From positions 4,898,001 to 4,962,000 of the forward strand of contig JAVHKY010000053.1 in NCBI GenBank assembly GCA_035079385.1: DNA of 64,000 bases. Direction: 5' to 3'. Within the stretch, counting starts at the first letter, position 1. The number at the start of each line of letters is the position of its first letter. The notes beneath the pieces were generated by a model. That model had not been told where the DNA came from, searched no databases, and saw only the letters and a list, made by a program, of their open reading frames with translations. Source of the DNA: Aspidiotus rigidus (Eukaryota; Arthropoda; Insecta; Hemiptera; Diaspididae). Positions 1 to 11,700 of the stretch are shown one piece after another. The position numbers were made by a program, and so were the translations under genes.

Positions 1-807
1 TGATGAGCCTTTCATTACACTTGGTGCTGGGTGCATTCTGCTTTTAGAATTTTGGTGTATGGGGCCCCAAGTAAATTTTTGGTCAAAATGTAGTTCAAGG
101 TCTTTTGCATAGTGGCAAGTTCGGATTTCAAAATTTTGCAGAAGTAGGGGTTGAATGCAAGGTGTAGGGTTTCTAGAAGGTATGCTTTCAGAGAGAAAAG
201 CGAGAACCGTTTAGTGAAGATGGACTCAAGTGTTTTCAGCGAAGACCTGTGGCCTCTTTTGGCATTAAAGAATCTGATTCAGATATTAAAGTTAACAACA
301 AAGAGGAGTTATACATAATAAGTCTAAAGAAAAGGAGTTCACGGTGGTGGAGCGCGAAGAAATTTCAGAAAAGAATAATAGAATACAGTAGTGTTTTATG
401 CAGCTTAAAACTTTTCTTTGAAATTCTAACAAAAATCCCTTACGTTTCGTCTCAAGTCTTATAAAGAATCGTCGAAGGATACGAGACGATGCAGGAATGA
501 TTCTCGAAGAGTATCTTTTACATTACTGGAAACGTCACCATTTACTTCTTTTTTTGCTAGAAAGTCTTGTTGTTTCACGAATTCATCCTCAAATAAAACC
601 GAGTCACATGAAAATTCACTTATTTTGCAAATTCAATTTGTTTGAATATTACGTAAATCTGAAAAGGTTGACATTAACTTGAGGACTTCGGAGAATTCTC
701 GGTCGTGTGATGTCAATTTTGACCGAACAGCAGAGGAGGAAAATGTCTTATCTATTTAAGGAATTGCAAAATTGAAGTTCTTAACTGTATGCTAAGAACA
801 TTATTAT

Positions 808-809
<2 letters not shown>
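1..809. other. unassigned sequence
   Basis: No convincing coding region or repeat boundary is seen. The short open frames here lack splice logic, conserved motifs or biased composition, and I treat them as chance. Confidence 0.4.

Positions 810-904
<95 letters not shown>
810..904. repeat. (GA)n microsatellite
   Basis: Uninterrupted GA dinucleotide run of about 46 units. It is flanked by unique sequence on both sides, with no inverted copy nearby, unlike the CT tract at 25224. Confidence 0.97.
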
Positions 905-906
<2 letters not shown>

Positions 907-3320
907 GTTGAGTCGTTGGACTCAATAAAACTAGATATTACGGATGCCCGCTGTTATGCCGATGACTTGAAATTTTTTGTCACATACTGTATTTTACATT
1001 TCGGTCCTCTTTCTTACATGTCAACATTGCACAACCTACTGAGATTTTGTAACCCGAACATCAGCTGCAGCGAAAAATCATCGATATGTCAATTTATTTG
1101 GTCAGGACGGTTTGGAGAGTTGAAGATAATTATCATACAATGTCCGTCAACATAAAAGAAAAATATTAAGAAATAGTTACGTATACCTATTTTCTTTTAA
1201 AAATATTTCTCATATCGTGCCTTGGTATTATAAAGAGCGTTGAAAGAACGAAAAAACTACTATGTGATAAACTGCAACGGTATGAAAATGTATCCGGTCA
1301 TAAAAGGAGGTCATCATTCCTTCGCATTCTTATGAAAACTCTTTACACTAGAGACGTAACATTGAGTTAGAGAAGGCTTCTTTTGGTTTTTCTAATAAAT
1401 ATCAAACCATCAAAATAAAAGATTTTCTTCGTGACGAAACTTAAAAATCAACATTGCATGAAATTTGAGATAAATTTGGCTGACGGTAGGTATAAATAAT
1501 TCAACGAGAAGTTTTCGGTAATAACTTATGGTTTTGTTTGTCAAAGTACAAAATTTTAAATTCGAATTTCTTCTAAGACTTTTGGTAATAAGGTCATGAT
1601 CGCAGACGCGATTTTAATCCCTTCGCTTAAAAAAATAGACCATGTGAATGCATGCGAGCGTTTTTGTTGGTCTATTCGAGTTTAGTGCATGAATCTTGTT
1701 TCGCTTCCAAACCAAACTGAGATACCAATGCTTCAATTTGAAATTTCTTCCACATCTCCGAACTTTGAAGTATATGAATTATCATCATACATGTAAGCTC
1801 AGAAGTTGAAATTTTTCATCTCATTAATTTTGATGCACCCAATAATGACGAAATATCACTTTTTAGTCGACTTCATTAATTTTTTGAATTCGATTTGTTG
1901 ACTTTTTAATATACAAGAGTCGACATTTTTAATATCCTCTGTAATAGTTAGACTTCAATAAGACTGACTTTGAAAGAATCACCTTAGTCATCAGTGACTG
2001 GAAATAGATAAGGTAGGAAAAATCTTCAAATGTACGAGAAACGATACTCACAAGGAACAAAATTTAATATAATATACACGTACTGACACTTAATGTTTAG
2101 GACGTGGATATAAAATTTTGTTTTCCAATCGCTAATGACGTCAAACCATGAAGTACTGTTCTCAAAACTACTCGCCAAATAACGTATGCAAAAATCATAA
2201 TGTTATTAATAAAAATTTGTTCAGGAACCTCAAGTTTGATGCCGCAAATGATAAGAGCCTTCTAGATTATAAATAGTTGTAGGTACCTGCCTGTACGAAT
2301 ACTTTCCAATTTTTTTTTTTGCTCAGAATAATGCTTATTTTCAATCCATCGATCGATCATTGATGCTCCCCCTGTTACTCTTCCGGAAGTAAATTTTACG
2401 TTCGTTGATAATTTGAATTAGTTCTAGGTACTTTGCTCATAATTCACCAAAAAAATGAATACACGAACAAAAAACTGCAAATAATCCACAAAATACATAA
2501 AAATTTCGAACGTTTTCAACATTGACTAACTATAACGATAAACCCGAAAAATGAAAAAACTCGCGGTTTCGGAAAGGGAATTAAACTGTTACTATTTTTG
2601 GTGAGTGATATCGCAGGGATGAATCGTGATAAAGAAAATTCAGCTCAGTTAGCTTAAGAGAAGTGACTCAAGCTGTATATTATACAATTCAAAGATGTTA
2701 CAAATAATATGGAAGGACCTGACTTGGAGAAATTTCGACTTCTGAACTACGTTATTATACAGGAGGCAGCCGGAAAAGGGGGCAACACCATCTCAGCTCA
2801 AAGGAGATTAGGAGGTGTACAGGATTTCTTAAGCCCAAAACCTCCCATTTTTTTGGTCGGTGTGTCCATTCACATTCACATTCTCGGGTTCGTCTATGAA
2901 ACACAGTAATTTTTTGAATGACGCCGATAGAATAATAGCCTGTTCAATTTAGAATTACGTAGGGATTTTGAAAAAAAAAATAAATAAGAAAGTTCTTCAC
3001 TTTGTCGCTGCTCTGACATTTATGTTATTAGGTAGAAATATTCTAAAAAATTGTTGATTTCCGTAGCCGATTACGATAGATTATTTGGTCAAAACTAAGT
3101 ACTTCTCTTGATGTACATGTACGTAGCTCAATGATCAGAATGTTCTCTCGAGTGTATCAATTAGGAATCGACTCATCTTCAATTCCACCCCCCTCATATG
3201 AGATAGGAATTTTTTAAGTCAACTCGGAAGTTGAAATTTCTCCAAGACCCTATTGACAAATGCTAGTGCACTCACTAAAATGACCCTAATGGCTACAGAA
3301 AGAGGAAAAAAAAGATGGAC
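905..3320. other. unassigned AT-rich sequence
   Basis: Mostly AT-rich intergenic-looking DNA. The open frames at 916-1155 and 2709-2909 show no recognisable domain. Short phrases near 3190-3245 (CCCCCCTCATATGAGATAGGAATTTTTTAAG, cited in parts) resemble the dispersed 'ctatatatgatagga / aagtccccctc' module seen elsewhere. Confidence 0.35.
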
Positions 3321-3670
3321 ATTCATCAAATTTATTATCTTTTTAATTTATTATTTATTATAATAATTATATCATCATAAAAATGAGAATCTTAGTTATA
3401 TTATTTAATCAAATAGGAAATATTTTAATTTTAATACTTATTTTTCATTTTTTTTTCTTTTTAAAAAAATAATTTAATATTATTTAATTATAAAATTATT
3501 TATTTATATTTATCATTTTGATAAGAAGATCTCAATTTTCATTAAATTTATGGTTAGCAGAAGCTATAATTGCACCATTACCAAATTTCTTCATTAGTTT
3601 GTTCATCAACTTTGGTTACAGCAGAACTTTATTTTATTTTTCTTTAATCAAATTTCTCAAAATTCAAATA
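3321..3670 (+). pseudogene. nuclear copy of mitochondrial ND5 (segment A)
   Basis: Very AT-rich block whose conceptual translation resembles mid-ND5 (NADH dehydrogenase subunit 5) of insect mitochondria. Around 3526-3660 it reads SQFSLNLWLAEAIIAPLP, then after a small frame change SSLVCSSTLVTAELYF. The known insect ND5 pattern is SAQFPFSSWLPAAMAAPTP followed by SALVHSSTLVTAG. Upstream, 3340-3420 reads like the preceding ND5 segment (YHHKNE..SY..NQMGN). Frameshifts and a lost proline/glycine pattern show it is non-functional. The flanks are ordinary nuclear-looking sequence, so a NUMT is the simplest reading. An AT-rich symbiont origin is less likely because of the ND5 match. Confidence 0.7.
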
Positions 3671-4120
3671 ATTTGTTGGCACCACTATCTATGCGTTATA
3701 AGTTCTTGCTTTTATTTTCTTGATCTTGTTTTAAAATTTGTGCCTTGACATTTTCAGCCTTTTTACTTTGACATGATGAAGAGAGGAGAGGAGCGCGGTT
3801 AATAAACTTGAAACAAGGGAAAATTAACTAGATCAGCGTTTTGGCACCTTTTCTCAATATTCTTTGGACATCAATAAGATAAATTGGTTTTCAAAAATCC
3901 GTCAAGTCCAAAATCTGTAATCTTTGGCGCAGCCTCACAAGCTAATGAACCAATGCACGTAAATGCCAATTTTTGTACTCATGTATGACCATCTACTCTA
4001 CTAAAACTATCCACAAATTGCTATTATCTCTCACCGTGACAAATAGAGGTAGTTTTTCATTTTTCCTAAAAGATTGGCTCAAGTGGACTTAACGAGTTTT
4101 GGAAAATCGGCTCTCGATAA
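3671..4120. other. non-mitochondrial spacer between ND5 segments
   Basis: Higher GC than the blocks on either side, with no mitochondrial resemblance seen. It separates two ND5-like tracts, implying either two insertions or a later insertion splitting one NUMT. Confidence 0.4.
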
Positions 4121-4930
4121 TGATTAAAATTTTATATTATAGAATTTTAATATCATTTATTTTTGATATAAAAAAATTAATACCTCTATCAGCAACAAAT
4201 AATTTATGTTCGATAATTTCTTTTTGTCAATTAATTTGTATATTTTCATATTATTTTAGTTAAATTACTATTCATGTATTCAAATCGATAATATTTTTGT
4301 GTTTTGATTTAATAACTTATATAAATTATAATTGTCAAAAAGTACAAATTGTATATAATAATATTGATAGAATTGGATTTTTTAGTAATTTATTTAATAA
4401 AGATTACACTTTTAATTTGTAGAGAAGTAATATATTTTAGAATATTTGTTTGTAAAAATGTTATTTTTCTATTCAATTTATTTATATGAGATTATTATTT
4501 TCTTGGTATTAATTATTTAATAAAGATATTCATATCAATTTTCAATCATTTCATCAATTTCCTAGTTTTTGATTTAAATATTGTATTTGAATTTGTTATC
4601 TTCTTTTTATACTTATTTAATTAATTTATTATTTGTAAAATTAATTTTTATCAATATTATAAAAATTCCGATTTGAATATTTTAATTTCAATTTATTCAT
4701 TAAATCTAATAATAATATATATAATTATTATTTAAAATTTAATTACAAAGCTTTTATTTTAAATTTCAATTTAAAAAGTTGATATAATATTATTTTGAAA
4801 AAATAAAGATCTTATTTAAAATTTCTATTGGACATGGTATTTAATTTTTTTTTGACCAAAAAACTTATAATTCATCAAGTTGAAATTTTTTTTGTTGTGA
4901 ATCTATAATGAAATTAAATAAATTGCAGCT
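4121..4930 (+). pseudogene. nuclear copy of mitochondrial DNA, ND5-like (segment B)
   Basis: Extremely AT-rich tract. With the invertebrate mitochondrial code, 4149-4240 reads FDMKKLMPLSATNNLCSMIS followed by FCQLICMFSYYF. This resembles the later ND5 region that precedes the conserved CGxPFxxGFYSKD motif. The remaining ~600 bp keeps mitochondrial-like composition but has stops in every frame, and I could not assign it to a named gene. It lies downstream of segment A in the same orientation and order as in ND5. Confidence 0.5.
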
Positions 4931-5369
4931 CCTTTAAATTATTCAAAGAAGCTGCATATATTAGCAGAAAGTAGTAGGGCAGGTACTTTGATTTTGGAGC
5001 TACATACAGTGGCAGAATATAAATTTTGCATCAGCGGTAGAACAGAAATACAATTTACATACAGTACAGGAAAATAATTGAATTTTTATGCTGTATAGTA
5101 GCAGAAATAAAATTCGACATCTGCGTTAAGACAGAAATATGACATTGTCTGCTACTTTCTGCAGCGAAGTTTACAAAATCTGCATTGCAGCACTGCAGAA
5201 AATTCCTGAATTTTGCGACAGAACGTTACCGAATTTTTCAAAAGCTAAAGAACTTTTCCATTTCCGTAGCAGAAAATGATGTTTCTGTTACAACTCAGAG
5301 CATGATATGAGCAAAAATTGTCAATAGAAATACCCCTCCTGACTCAAAGTCTCCCTCTCCTCACATATA
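4931..5369. other. CAGAA-rich spacer
   Basis: Contains many scattered GCAGAA / CTGCA words (for example tagcagaaagtagtagg and cagcactgcagaaaattcc) giving a loose imperfect repeat with weak palindromes, with no gene. Its right end (5320-5369) resembles the dispersed 'aagtctccctctcctcacatata' module and is where the foldback element is inserted. Confidence 0.4.
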
Positions 5370-5600
5370 CAGGGTGGACCAAAAAGATGTTACCAGCTGA
5401 ATGGGAGTTTGCGCTAAATCTGTTGTAGCGCGAAAACGCAAAACTTTAGATGTATACTTCAAATCTATGAAATTTGTATTTCAACTTTATCTTTAATTTG
5501 CGTCATATCCCAAGTTTCTACGACTTTTCTGAGCCAAGTTATGGACCAGAATGTGCCGAAATTTTAGAGCAGGGTCCCCAAAGTTGTGAATTATCGAAAA
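5370..5600. repeat. left terminal inverted repeat of foldback element
   Basis: About 220 bp, roughly 85-90% identical by eye to the inverted right end at 8320-8547. It includes the shared segments TTATGGACCANAATGTGCCG and TTTCTACGACTTTTCTGAGC. Confidence 0.9.
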
Positions 5601-5634
5601 ACAATTTTCCATGATTGAAAGAATCGCGTAATCT

Positions 5635-6250
5635 TCAAAGTGTTCCCCAATTCTGTAGTAAAATTTAGCGCTGAATCTGAATAAAAAATTGTTAAAAAAT
5701 TCTGCGAAGCACCAAAATGGGTTAATGGGCCCAAAAGTGGTCAGAATTTCCCTTAAATGATGAAACCGCCTATCTTCAAAGTTTTTCTCGATTCTGAGGT
5801 AAAATTTAGCGTTGAATCTGAATAAAATTGTTAAAAAATTCTGCGAAGCACCGAAATAGGTTTATGGGCGTAAAAGGGGTCAAAATATCCCCAAAATGAT
5901 GAAATCGCCCAACCTTCAAAGTTTTTTTCGATTCTGAGATAAAATTTAGCGCTAAATCTGAATAAAATCGTTAAAAAATTCTGCGAAGCACCAAAACAGA
6001 TGAGCCCAAAAAGGATCAAAATTTCCCCAAAATGATAAAATCACCCAACCTTCAAAGTTTTTCTCGATTCTGAGATAAAATTTAGCGCTGAATCTGAATA
6101 AAATTGTTAAGAAATTCTGCGAAGCACCAAAATGGGTTAATGAGACCAAAAAGGGTCAACATTTCTTCAAAACAAAAAAAATCGCCTAACCTTCAAAGTT
6201 TTTCTTGATTCTAGGGTAGGATTGTGTGCTGAGTTGAAAAAAAAACTGAT
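5635..6250. repeat. ~140-bp tandem repeat in left arm of foldback element
   Basis: Four copies of a unit containing TGAATCTGAATAAAATTGTT, AAAAATTCTGCGAAGCACCA and GGGTTAATGGGCCCAAAA, with key words near 5671, 5811, 5951 and 6088 (spacing about 140, 140, 137). Diverged inverted copies lie at 7850-8210. The frames opened by this repeat on the minus strand are repeat artefacts. Confidence 0.88.
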
Positions 6251-6329
6251 GAATACGAAGTACCAAAATGTGTGAAAGTGCCCAAAAACGATCACAATTT
6301 TACCAATTTGTAAAATCGCTTAGTCTTTC

Positions 6330-7740
6330 AAATTTCATTTCGTTCTCAAAGAAATCGAGCTTCGCGAGAACGAAGATTGCACGCGGTGATAGACTGAGGC
6401 CGTGCGTATGATCGAAGCTGGTAACAGTGTGAAATTCACATTGTTTCATCAGGCGATGGAGAGCATGGTTGTGTACTGAGATACTCGTCTTACATTGTGA
6501 ACTCGCAGTGATTAATTGGCCATATTCCTCTAGCAATGAATGCGGGTAAAAGTGCGATCATTTTCTTGTAGCGCCAGCCGAGAGAGTGACGTTTCAGGGA
6601 AGCTTGTCTTCCCTTGTCAGCTCGCGGTGAGAGATTGGATAGGGCCCCCGATATCACGGAATCAAACGAATGCTCAAAAATTCTCGTGGTTTCTCACAAA
6701 GGTGTAAATGAAGCCGTGAAGTTCTCTCTTTTGTGATAAACCACGAGTATTTCTGTGCATTCACCTGGCCTTATCAAACGTGAGACCATGACTGTTCTCT
6801 CACCTCGAAGACGAGCTTCACGGTATCATTCGCGCCTTTCTGAGAAATCACGAGAATATCCGCGCATTCGTTTGCCTCCATGGTATCTGGGGCCCTATCC
6901 ATTCTCTCATCGCGAGCTGACAACGGGAGACGAGCTTCACGGCATCATTGCCTCCTTTGCGTGAAACCACGAGCCCCGGAGATAATCACAATTTCTCCAA
7001 AATGAAGAGTTTTTGCGGAAGCACCCGCCTTGATCATACACGGGGCCTCAGTCGATCTCTTACCGCGAGCATGTAATGGGAAACGAAGTCGCCGGTATCA
7101 TTCTCTTCTCGGCAAGAAACAACAGGAGTTTTTGCAGAAGCACCCGCCTCGATCATACACGGAGCCTCAGTTGATCTACGTTGAACCCAGGACGTTGAAC
7201 CCAGGGATCATTCGCCTGCCTCTGTCATGCACGGAGTCTTGATCGTTCTCTTACCGCGAGCTCATGACGAAAGTCGAGCTTGCCGGTATCATCCCCTCCT
7301 CCGGGTGAAAACCCGAGAAATTCCGGGCGTTCGTCTACTTCAATCAAAGACTGAGCTGTAGCTGATCGCTCATCACGAGCAAGACCAAATTTGCGGTATC
7401 CCCTCTTTGCCTGAATCAAGGAGTTTTTGCACTTTGGCCCGCTTCGTTTATAGTTGGGGCGTCAGTTGATCTCTCATCGCAAGCACGCAACAGACACGCA
7501 ACAGAAGACCAACTTTGCGTTCTTTGACTGAAACAACGAGAGTTTACGCACTTTTTCCCGCTTTGATCACACGCAGAGCCAAAGTCGATCTCTCACTGCA
7601 AACCTTCAACAGAAGATGTATTTGTCGTCTCCCTCCAATCCCCTCTTTCGGATCAGTCACCCGCCCGACGCTAGTCGCTCTCTCTTTCCGCGAGCACTCA
7701 ACGGCAGACGAACTTGTCGACACTCCTTCCATCCCCTGAA
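6330..7740. repeat. GC-rich ~110-185-bp repeats forming the core of the foldback element
   Basis: Degenerate units share phrases such as CGATCATACACGG..CCTCAG, GATCTCTTACCGCGAGC, CGAGCTT..CGGTATCATT and GAAAYCACGAG. Units recur near 6780, 6900, 7040, 7160, 7240, 7350, 7460 and 7570. Copies between 6340 and 6720 are inverted relative to those after 6760, so the core folds on itself near 6740. Several frames stay open through the units, but nothing resembles a protein domain. Confidence 0.75.
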
Positions 7741-8319
7741 TCAACAATTTTACTGCAGAATGAAAAAAATTTTTTATTTTTCATTTTGGAGATCATCTAG
7801 GATCACTTCAGTATTTTTCTCGGACTCGGTGCTAAATCTTACTTCAGAATTGAAAACAACTTTTGAAGATTATGCAAATTTTCTATCTTGGAGGAACTTT
7901 GATACCCATTTTGGTGCACCAAAGTATTTTTGAAGCATTTTTTTCAGACTGAGCGCAAAATTCCACTTGGAAATAGAATCAAAATTTGAAAGTTTGAACG
8001 ATTTTCCAATTTGGGGAAATTTTGGCCCCTTTTAGGCCCATTAACCCCTTTTCGGTACTTCGAAGAACTTTTTAAGCATTTTTTTCGAACTCAACGCAAA
8101 ATTCCACTTAAAAATCAAATTACAATTCAAAAGTTTGATTGATTTTCCAACTTTGGGAAATTTTGACCCTTTTTGGGCCCATTAACCCATTTTGGTGCTT
8201 CTTAGGGTTTTGATACTATTTTTTTCGTTTTCCCTGTCCAAATTCACTTAAGAAACAGTAATTTTATTATTAAAATTTTTGAAATTCAGCTCAATACTGT
8301 AAATTAACTAATTTTCGAG

Positions 8320-8547
8320 CCCTATTTTGGGAACCCTGACGATTTGGTGAATTTTCGGCACATTTTGGTCCATAACTCGGCTCAGAAAAGTCGTAGAAAC
8401 TTCGGATATAGCGCAAATAAAAGATAAAGTTGAGATACAAATTTCGTAGATTTGAACTATACAACTAAAGTTTCGCGTTTTCGCGCTACGACAGATTTAG
8501 CGCTAACTCCCATTTAACTGGTAACATCTTTCTGGTCCAATGTGTAT
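8320..8547. repeat. right terminal inverted repeat of foldback element
   Basis: Inverted partner of 5370-5600. The outermost bases differ slightly from the left end (ATTGGACC against GGTGGACC), so the exact terminus is uncertain by a few bases. Confidence 0.88.
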
Positions 8548-10117
8548 AGCTCAAGAGAGAAATTTTCCCAAATCTCCCTCTTCTCACATACTTATATTGG
8601 GTGAGTTAGGTTTGCGCAAGTCCTTTAACGCACAGAGAAGGGCTCGTTTGCGTACTATCTAGCACATGTTTTTCTTCTCACGTGGGAGAGGCTTAGGCTG
8701 CAGTTATAGCGAAACTCTAGCGTACAATTACAATTTTACAGCAATTACCTTCCAACGGTAACCTACTATTCTGAGGTATTGCTACTTGTCAATTTCTCCA
8801 CGTTCGTACTTTCCATATTCTTGTTTAGTGTACTTCATTTTCTTAATTATTGTGGTACACCTGGCGTTCCCCTATTAATTTTGAGGTCCGTCTCCACCTG
8901 AATTTCCAATAAATTATTTAAAATAATGTGGGCATGAAAAGCAGTATTAAAATGTCTGTGAAAACTTTCGGCCGAATTGTTTGTTCGTGGGCAGTAAGTG
9001 GGTGCCAAAGCCTACATTGAGGGGGGAGTAGAACTTTGCATCGTCGTTGTCATACGTTTTCGAAATGTAATCTAGAAATGTCATGTCGGTTATAGGAGTG
9101 ACGCAAATGCACCAAGTACTTCTAATGGTAGAAGGTGAGCGAGTCCGTCAAATGATTTGAGTTACTGCCCAAGCTCACACTTATACTGCATTTTGCATTG
9201 TATACTTTTCAATTAATAAGTAAGCAAACGTACTGCATTGATTTCAAAAAATGTGCTTCCTTCATTTGCGCAAACGGGATGTACCCTTTTCCTTTCGCTT
9301 GCACAAACGTTCTACAGCCCCTCTATCGCTAGAAGGTCAAAATTTTTTTAAGATCTTCAAATTAAGAGAATCGAGAAAACCTAGAAAAAAATCTGTTGAC
9401 CAACAGTTTCGAATTTCGGTAGCCCTATCGTATTTTCTCTTAGCTCAATCGACGCAGGGGTTTGGAAGAAGAACCCGGACTGTATAGAGACTCGTATAAG
9501 GACATAATACGAGAGTATGCGATTTTTAAAAATTTTTCGCACGACATTTCCTTATTTTCATGGCCATGTACTCGATTACGTACTTCCGCTCGTGCAATAA
9601 CGATGTAATGCGAGCAAGAGTGTCCTCTTCTGCCGATATTTTGGTAATCATTATCGGGTAGTAAATCTGCAAAACCAGACACTTTCATGAGCTTTCGACA
9701 AACCGATAAAGAATGTACGTTCACGAATATAAATTCAACACAAAGGAACAAAAATTTATTTACAAAACTCACTCTCTAATTATTAGGAAACAATATTTTA
9801 ATCTTCCCTTTCTCGAATAACAAACATAATATTATTAATACGAGAACGTAACAGGTAGTAGATAAATAGGGTAAAAAACAGTGGATTAGCACAGAAAAGT
9901 GTGGATACATGTCGGCCCTTCTCGATCAGGGCACGAATTTAACTTTTTAATGACGGCTGTTGTCGGGAATTAAACTGTGAACTTATGGGAGAGGTTAATG
10001 ACGGTGTCCACTCGACCCACGAATATATTATGATAGTCATTTTACGAGAGTCTGTCAGCTTGTCGTTTTGATCACTTTTGTTTTTGAGTCGTCATTCGTC
10101 GACAGTCCGTCTCTCAA
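8548..10117. other. unassigned sequence upstream of the secreted-peptide gene
   Basis: Continues briefly with the dispersed module (CTCAAGAGAGAAATTTTCCC, TCTCCCTCTTCTCACATA) and then becomes ordinary non-repetitive sequence. Opposing open frames near 9251-9772 have no recognisable domain. Nothing else is supported. Confidence 0.4.
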
Positions 10118-10122
10118 TCAGT
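10118..10122 (+). promoter_or_regulatory. possible arthropod initiator (TCAGT)
   Basis: TCAGT, the arthropod initiator consensus, lies 205 bases before the start codon. No TATA box sits ~30 bases upstream. An ATG at 10124 opens an 18-codon upstream frame if transcription starts here, which weakens the assignment. It is a guess from one five-base motif. Confidence 0.2.
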
Positions 10123-10326
10123 AATGAAAGAATTTCAACCTAGGGTCCCGGCACTTTTCCTCCCATCTTCACCATCTTGATATCTGTGCATCTTGATGGT
10201 ATTCTGATTTCCAATCTTATTCCCAAGTTTATCTTGATAAACCTAATCTTCGATTCTACGACTCGTAAAGTAGTGTTTCGACCATTTCTATTTCTCTTCG
10301 CCGGGACAACTTGAGAAAAAAAAGCG

Positions 10327-10685
10327 ATGCGTTTGATTTTCGTTTCATTCGTATTTTTTGGCGTACTTCATTCTACTTTTTCGGACGATGATCTAGAACG
10401 CCGTATGGCGCAACAAAAAGCCGAAAATCAAAAATCCGAAGCCAACGATCAGGACTTTCAAAACGAATTTGAAGCAGAAGTGCGAAATGTTTACGGAGAA
10501 ATAGTGAACGATCACGGTATGCGAGTAACGAGAGTTTCATAATCCTGTACCTAGTATATTCTGTAAAGGTTAAATATTTTTTTCGCATTCTTACAATGAT
10601 TCCAGATCACATTGACCCTGAGTACAGACAAGAGGTCCTCGATTGGATCGAAGAAGAAAGTAAAAAATCGAAAACGGGTAGATAA
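10327..10685 (+). CDS. small secreted acidic peptide, two exons (10327-10516, 10606-10685)
   Basis: I do not recognise the family. Exon 1 opens with a typical signal peptide (Met, Arg, then a hydrophobic run ending near residue 19 in HSTFS) followed by DDDLERRMAQQKAENQKSEA, a charged, probably helical segment. Codon 64 is split by an 89-bp intron with a clean donor (CACG|GTATGCG) and acceptor (GATTCCAG|AT). Exon 2 continues in frame with DHIDPEYRQEVLDWIEEESK and ends at TAA (10683-10685), giving 89 residues. An AATAAA follows at 10826-10831. The mature part is rich in D/E/K/Q, contains no cysteine and has no membrane segment. Without splicing, exon 1 stops 8 codons into the intron. A donor at 10678 (G|GTAGAT) could instead extend the protein into an unseen third exon. 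The splice signals and consistent phase argue for a real gene; the function is unknown. Confidence 0.6.
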
Positions 10686-10825
10686 ATTAATATTCCAAGA
10701 TTCTAAATTGCTATAAAATATAAGTGCCAAAACCTTCCTGCCCCATTTATGTGAGTACATAAAAACTCAAAAATTTCTACGAAACGCAGGGAGACGAGTT
10801 GATCTTTTGTTTAACATTAAAAATG

Positions 10826-10831
10826 AATAAA
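10826..10831 (+). terminator. poly(A) signal AATAAA of the secreted-peptide gene
   Basis: Canonical hexamer 140 bases after the stop codon, followed by a T/G-rich stretch (TGTGTTTTTGCGCGTTTT) typical of a cleavage-stimulation region. Confidence 0.45.
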
Positions 10832-10859
10832 ATGTGTTTTTGCGCGTTTTAGATATTTG

Positions 10860-11700
10860 AATTCAGCACCGACCGCATCGTTTAAAAGACAAAAATGTGC
10901 ACGAGTAGGAAAGTTCATCACGGGCTCGCTGATGGCAGATTGGTACTGCTCTCTTAGACGGCCCTAGCATTGCTCATAGAATCACCAACTGGAAATTTTG
11001 ATGTTCGAATGGTTCAAGAGGTTGTTCCAATCAACACTTTGCAGGCTGGAGTCGAAAGTTGATACCCATGATGTAATAGAATGGTCATAACAGAATTAAC
11101 GAGCTATATTACTCGATCAAATAGGTAATTGATGTTCATAGTATAGGCGTTTCAATGGTTGAGGATAGAATTCGCTCATCGATGGTAGTTTCGGTAGCAG
11201 GTGAATTGAAAACGTGGTATGTATTGATCATGTAGAATATTATGGTTGCCGACCTGTTTTCTATCGTGATACCTAAAAGTGACGCTGCAAAAAAGCTCTG
11301 AACGCGTGCTCGATGAGAGCATCTACATCCTTTCGGAGACTATGTTTGACTTCCATTTCATCAACTTGTTGATGTCCAGCTTATGCTGTCATAGGAATCA
11401 TCTTTCAACTCCAACGTGGTTCGTGGCTGAACGGAATAACTGTTGTACCAGTGCTCTTTTTCATGATTCTATGAGCTAGCGTACCGGATAGGCCTCAACC
11501 ATGATGGAGGTTGCAATCATGAATCGAGCTACCGACTCGCTATATCCCTGCCGATACATCTCTCGTCTGAGATAGCCATCCTCGGCGGAAAGAAGAAAAG
11601 CCCGACCAATGTTTGGTCCGACAGGGACCTCGATTGGAACGAGAAAAAAAACGTCATGTATCCGCAATTATCCGTGCTAGCCTCCTACAATTTTGACCCT
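10860..11700. other. moderate-GC unassigned block, possibly a decayed element
   Basis: GC is higher than the surroundings and short frames are open on both strands (11279-11479 plus, 11476-11667 minus), but each is broken soon after. A phrase GGCTCGCTGATGGC near 10928 recurs at 22113. This suggests a repeated origin, but no domain is identified. Confidence 0.3.

Larger units (their letters stand above)
5370..8547. mobile_element. 3.2-kb foldback-type element with long, internally repeated inverted arms
   Basis: The terminal ~220 bp of each end are inverted copies. The left begins CAGGGTGGACCAAAAAGATG (5370). The right, reverse-complemented from 8547, reads CACATTGGACCAGAAAGATG, and both continue through ...GGGAGTTNGCGCTAAATCTGT...GCGCGAAAACGC. 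Inside, each arm carries tandem repeats, and the GC-rich core (6330-7740) is itself partly palindromic around 6740. No open frame resembles a transposase, so it is probably non-autonomous. Both flanks belong to the dispersed 'cacatatatagctc' module, consistent with insertion at TA. The superfamily is not certain. Confidence 0.85.

Noticed and set aside
3518..3748. 76-codon ORF as a nuclear membrane protein gene
   Set aside because: It is the ND5-like NUMT read with the standard code, and its second half leaves the mitochondrial block.
5831..6149. Minus-strand ORFs with FGASQNFLTILFRFSAKF repeats
   Set aside because: Frames opened by the ~140-bp tandem repeat in the foldback arm.
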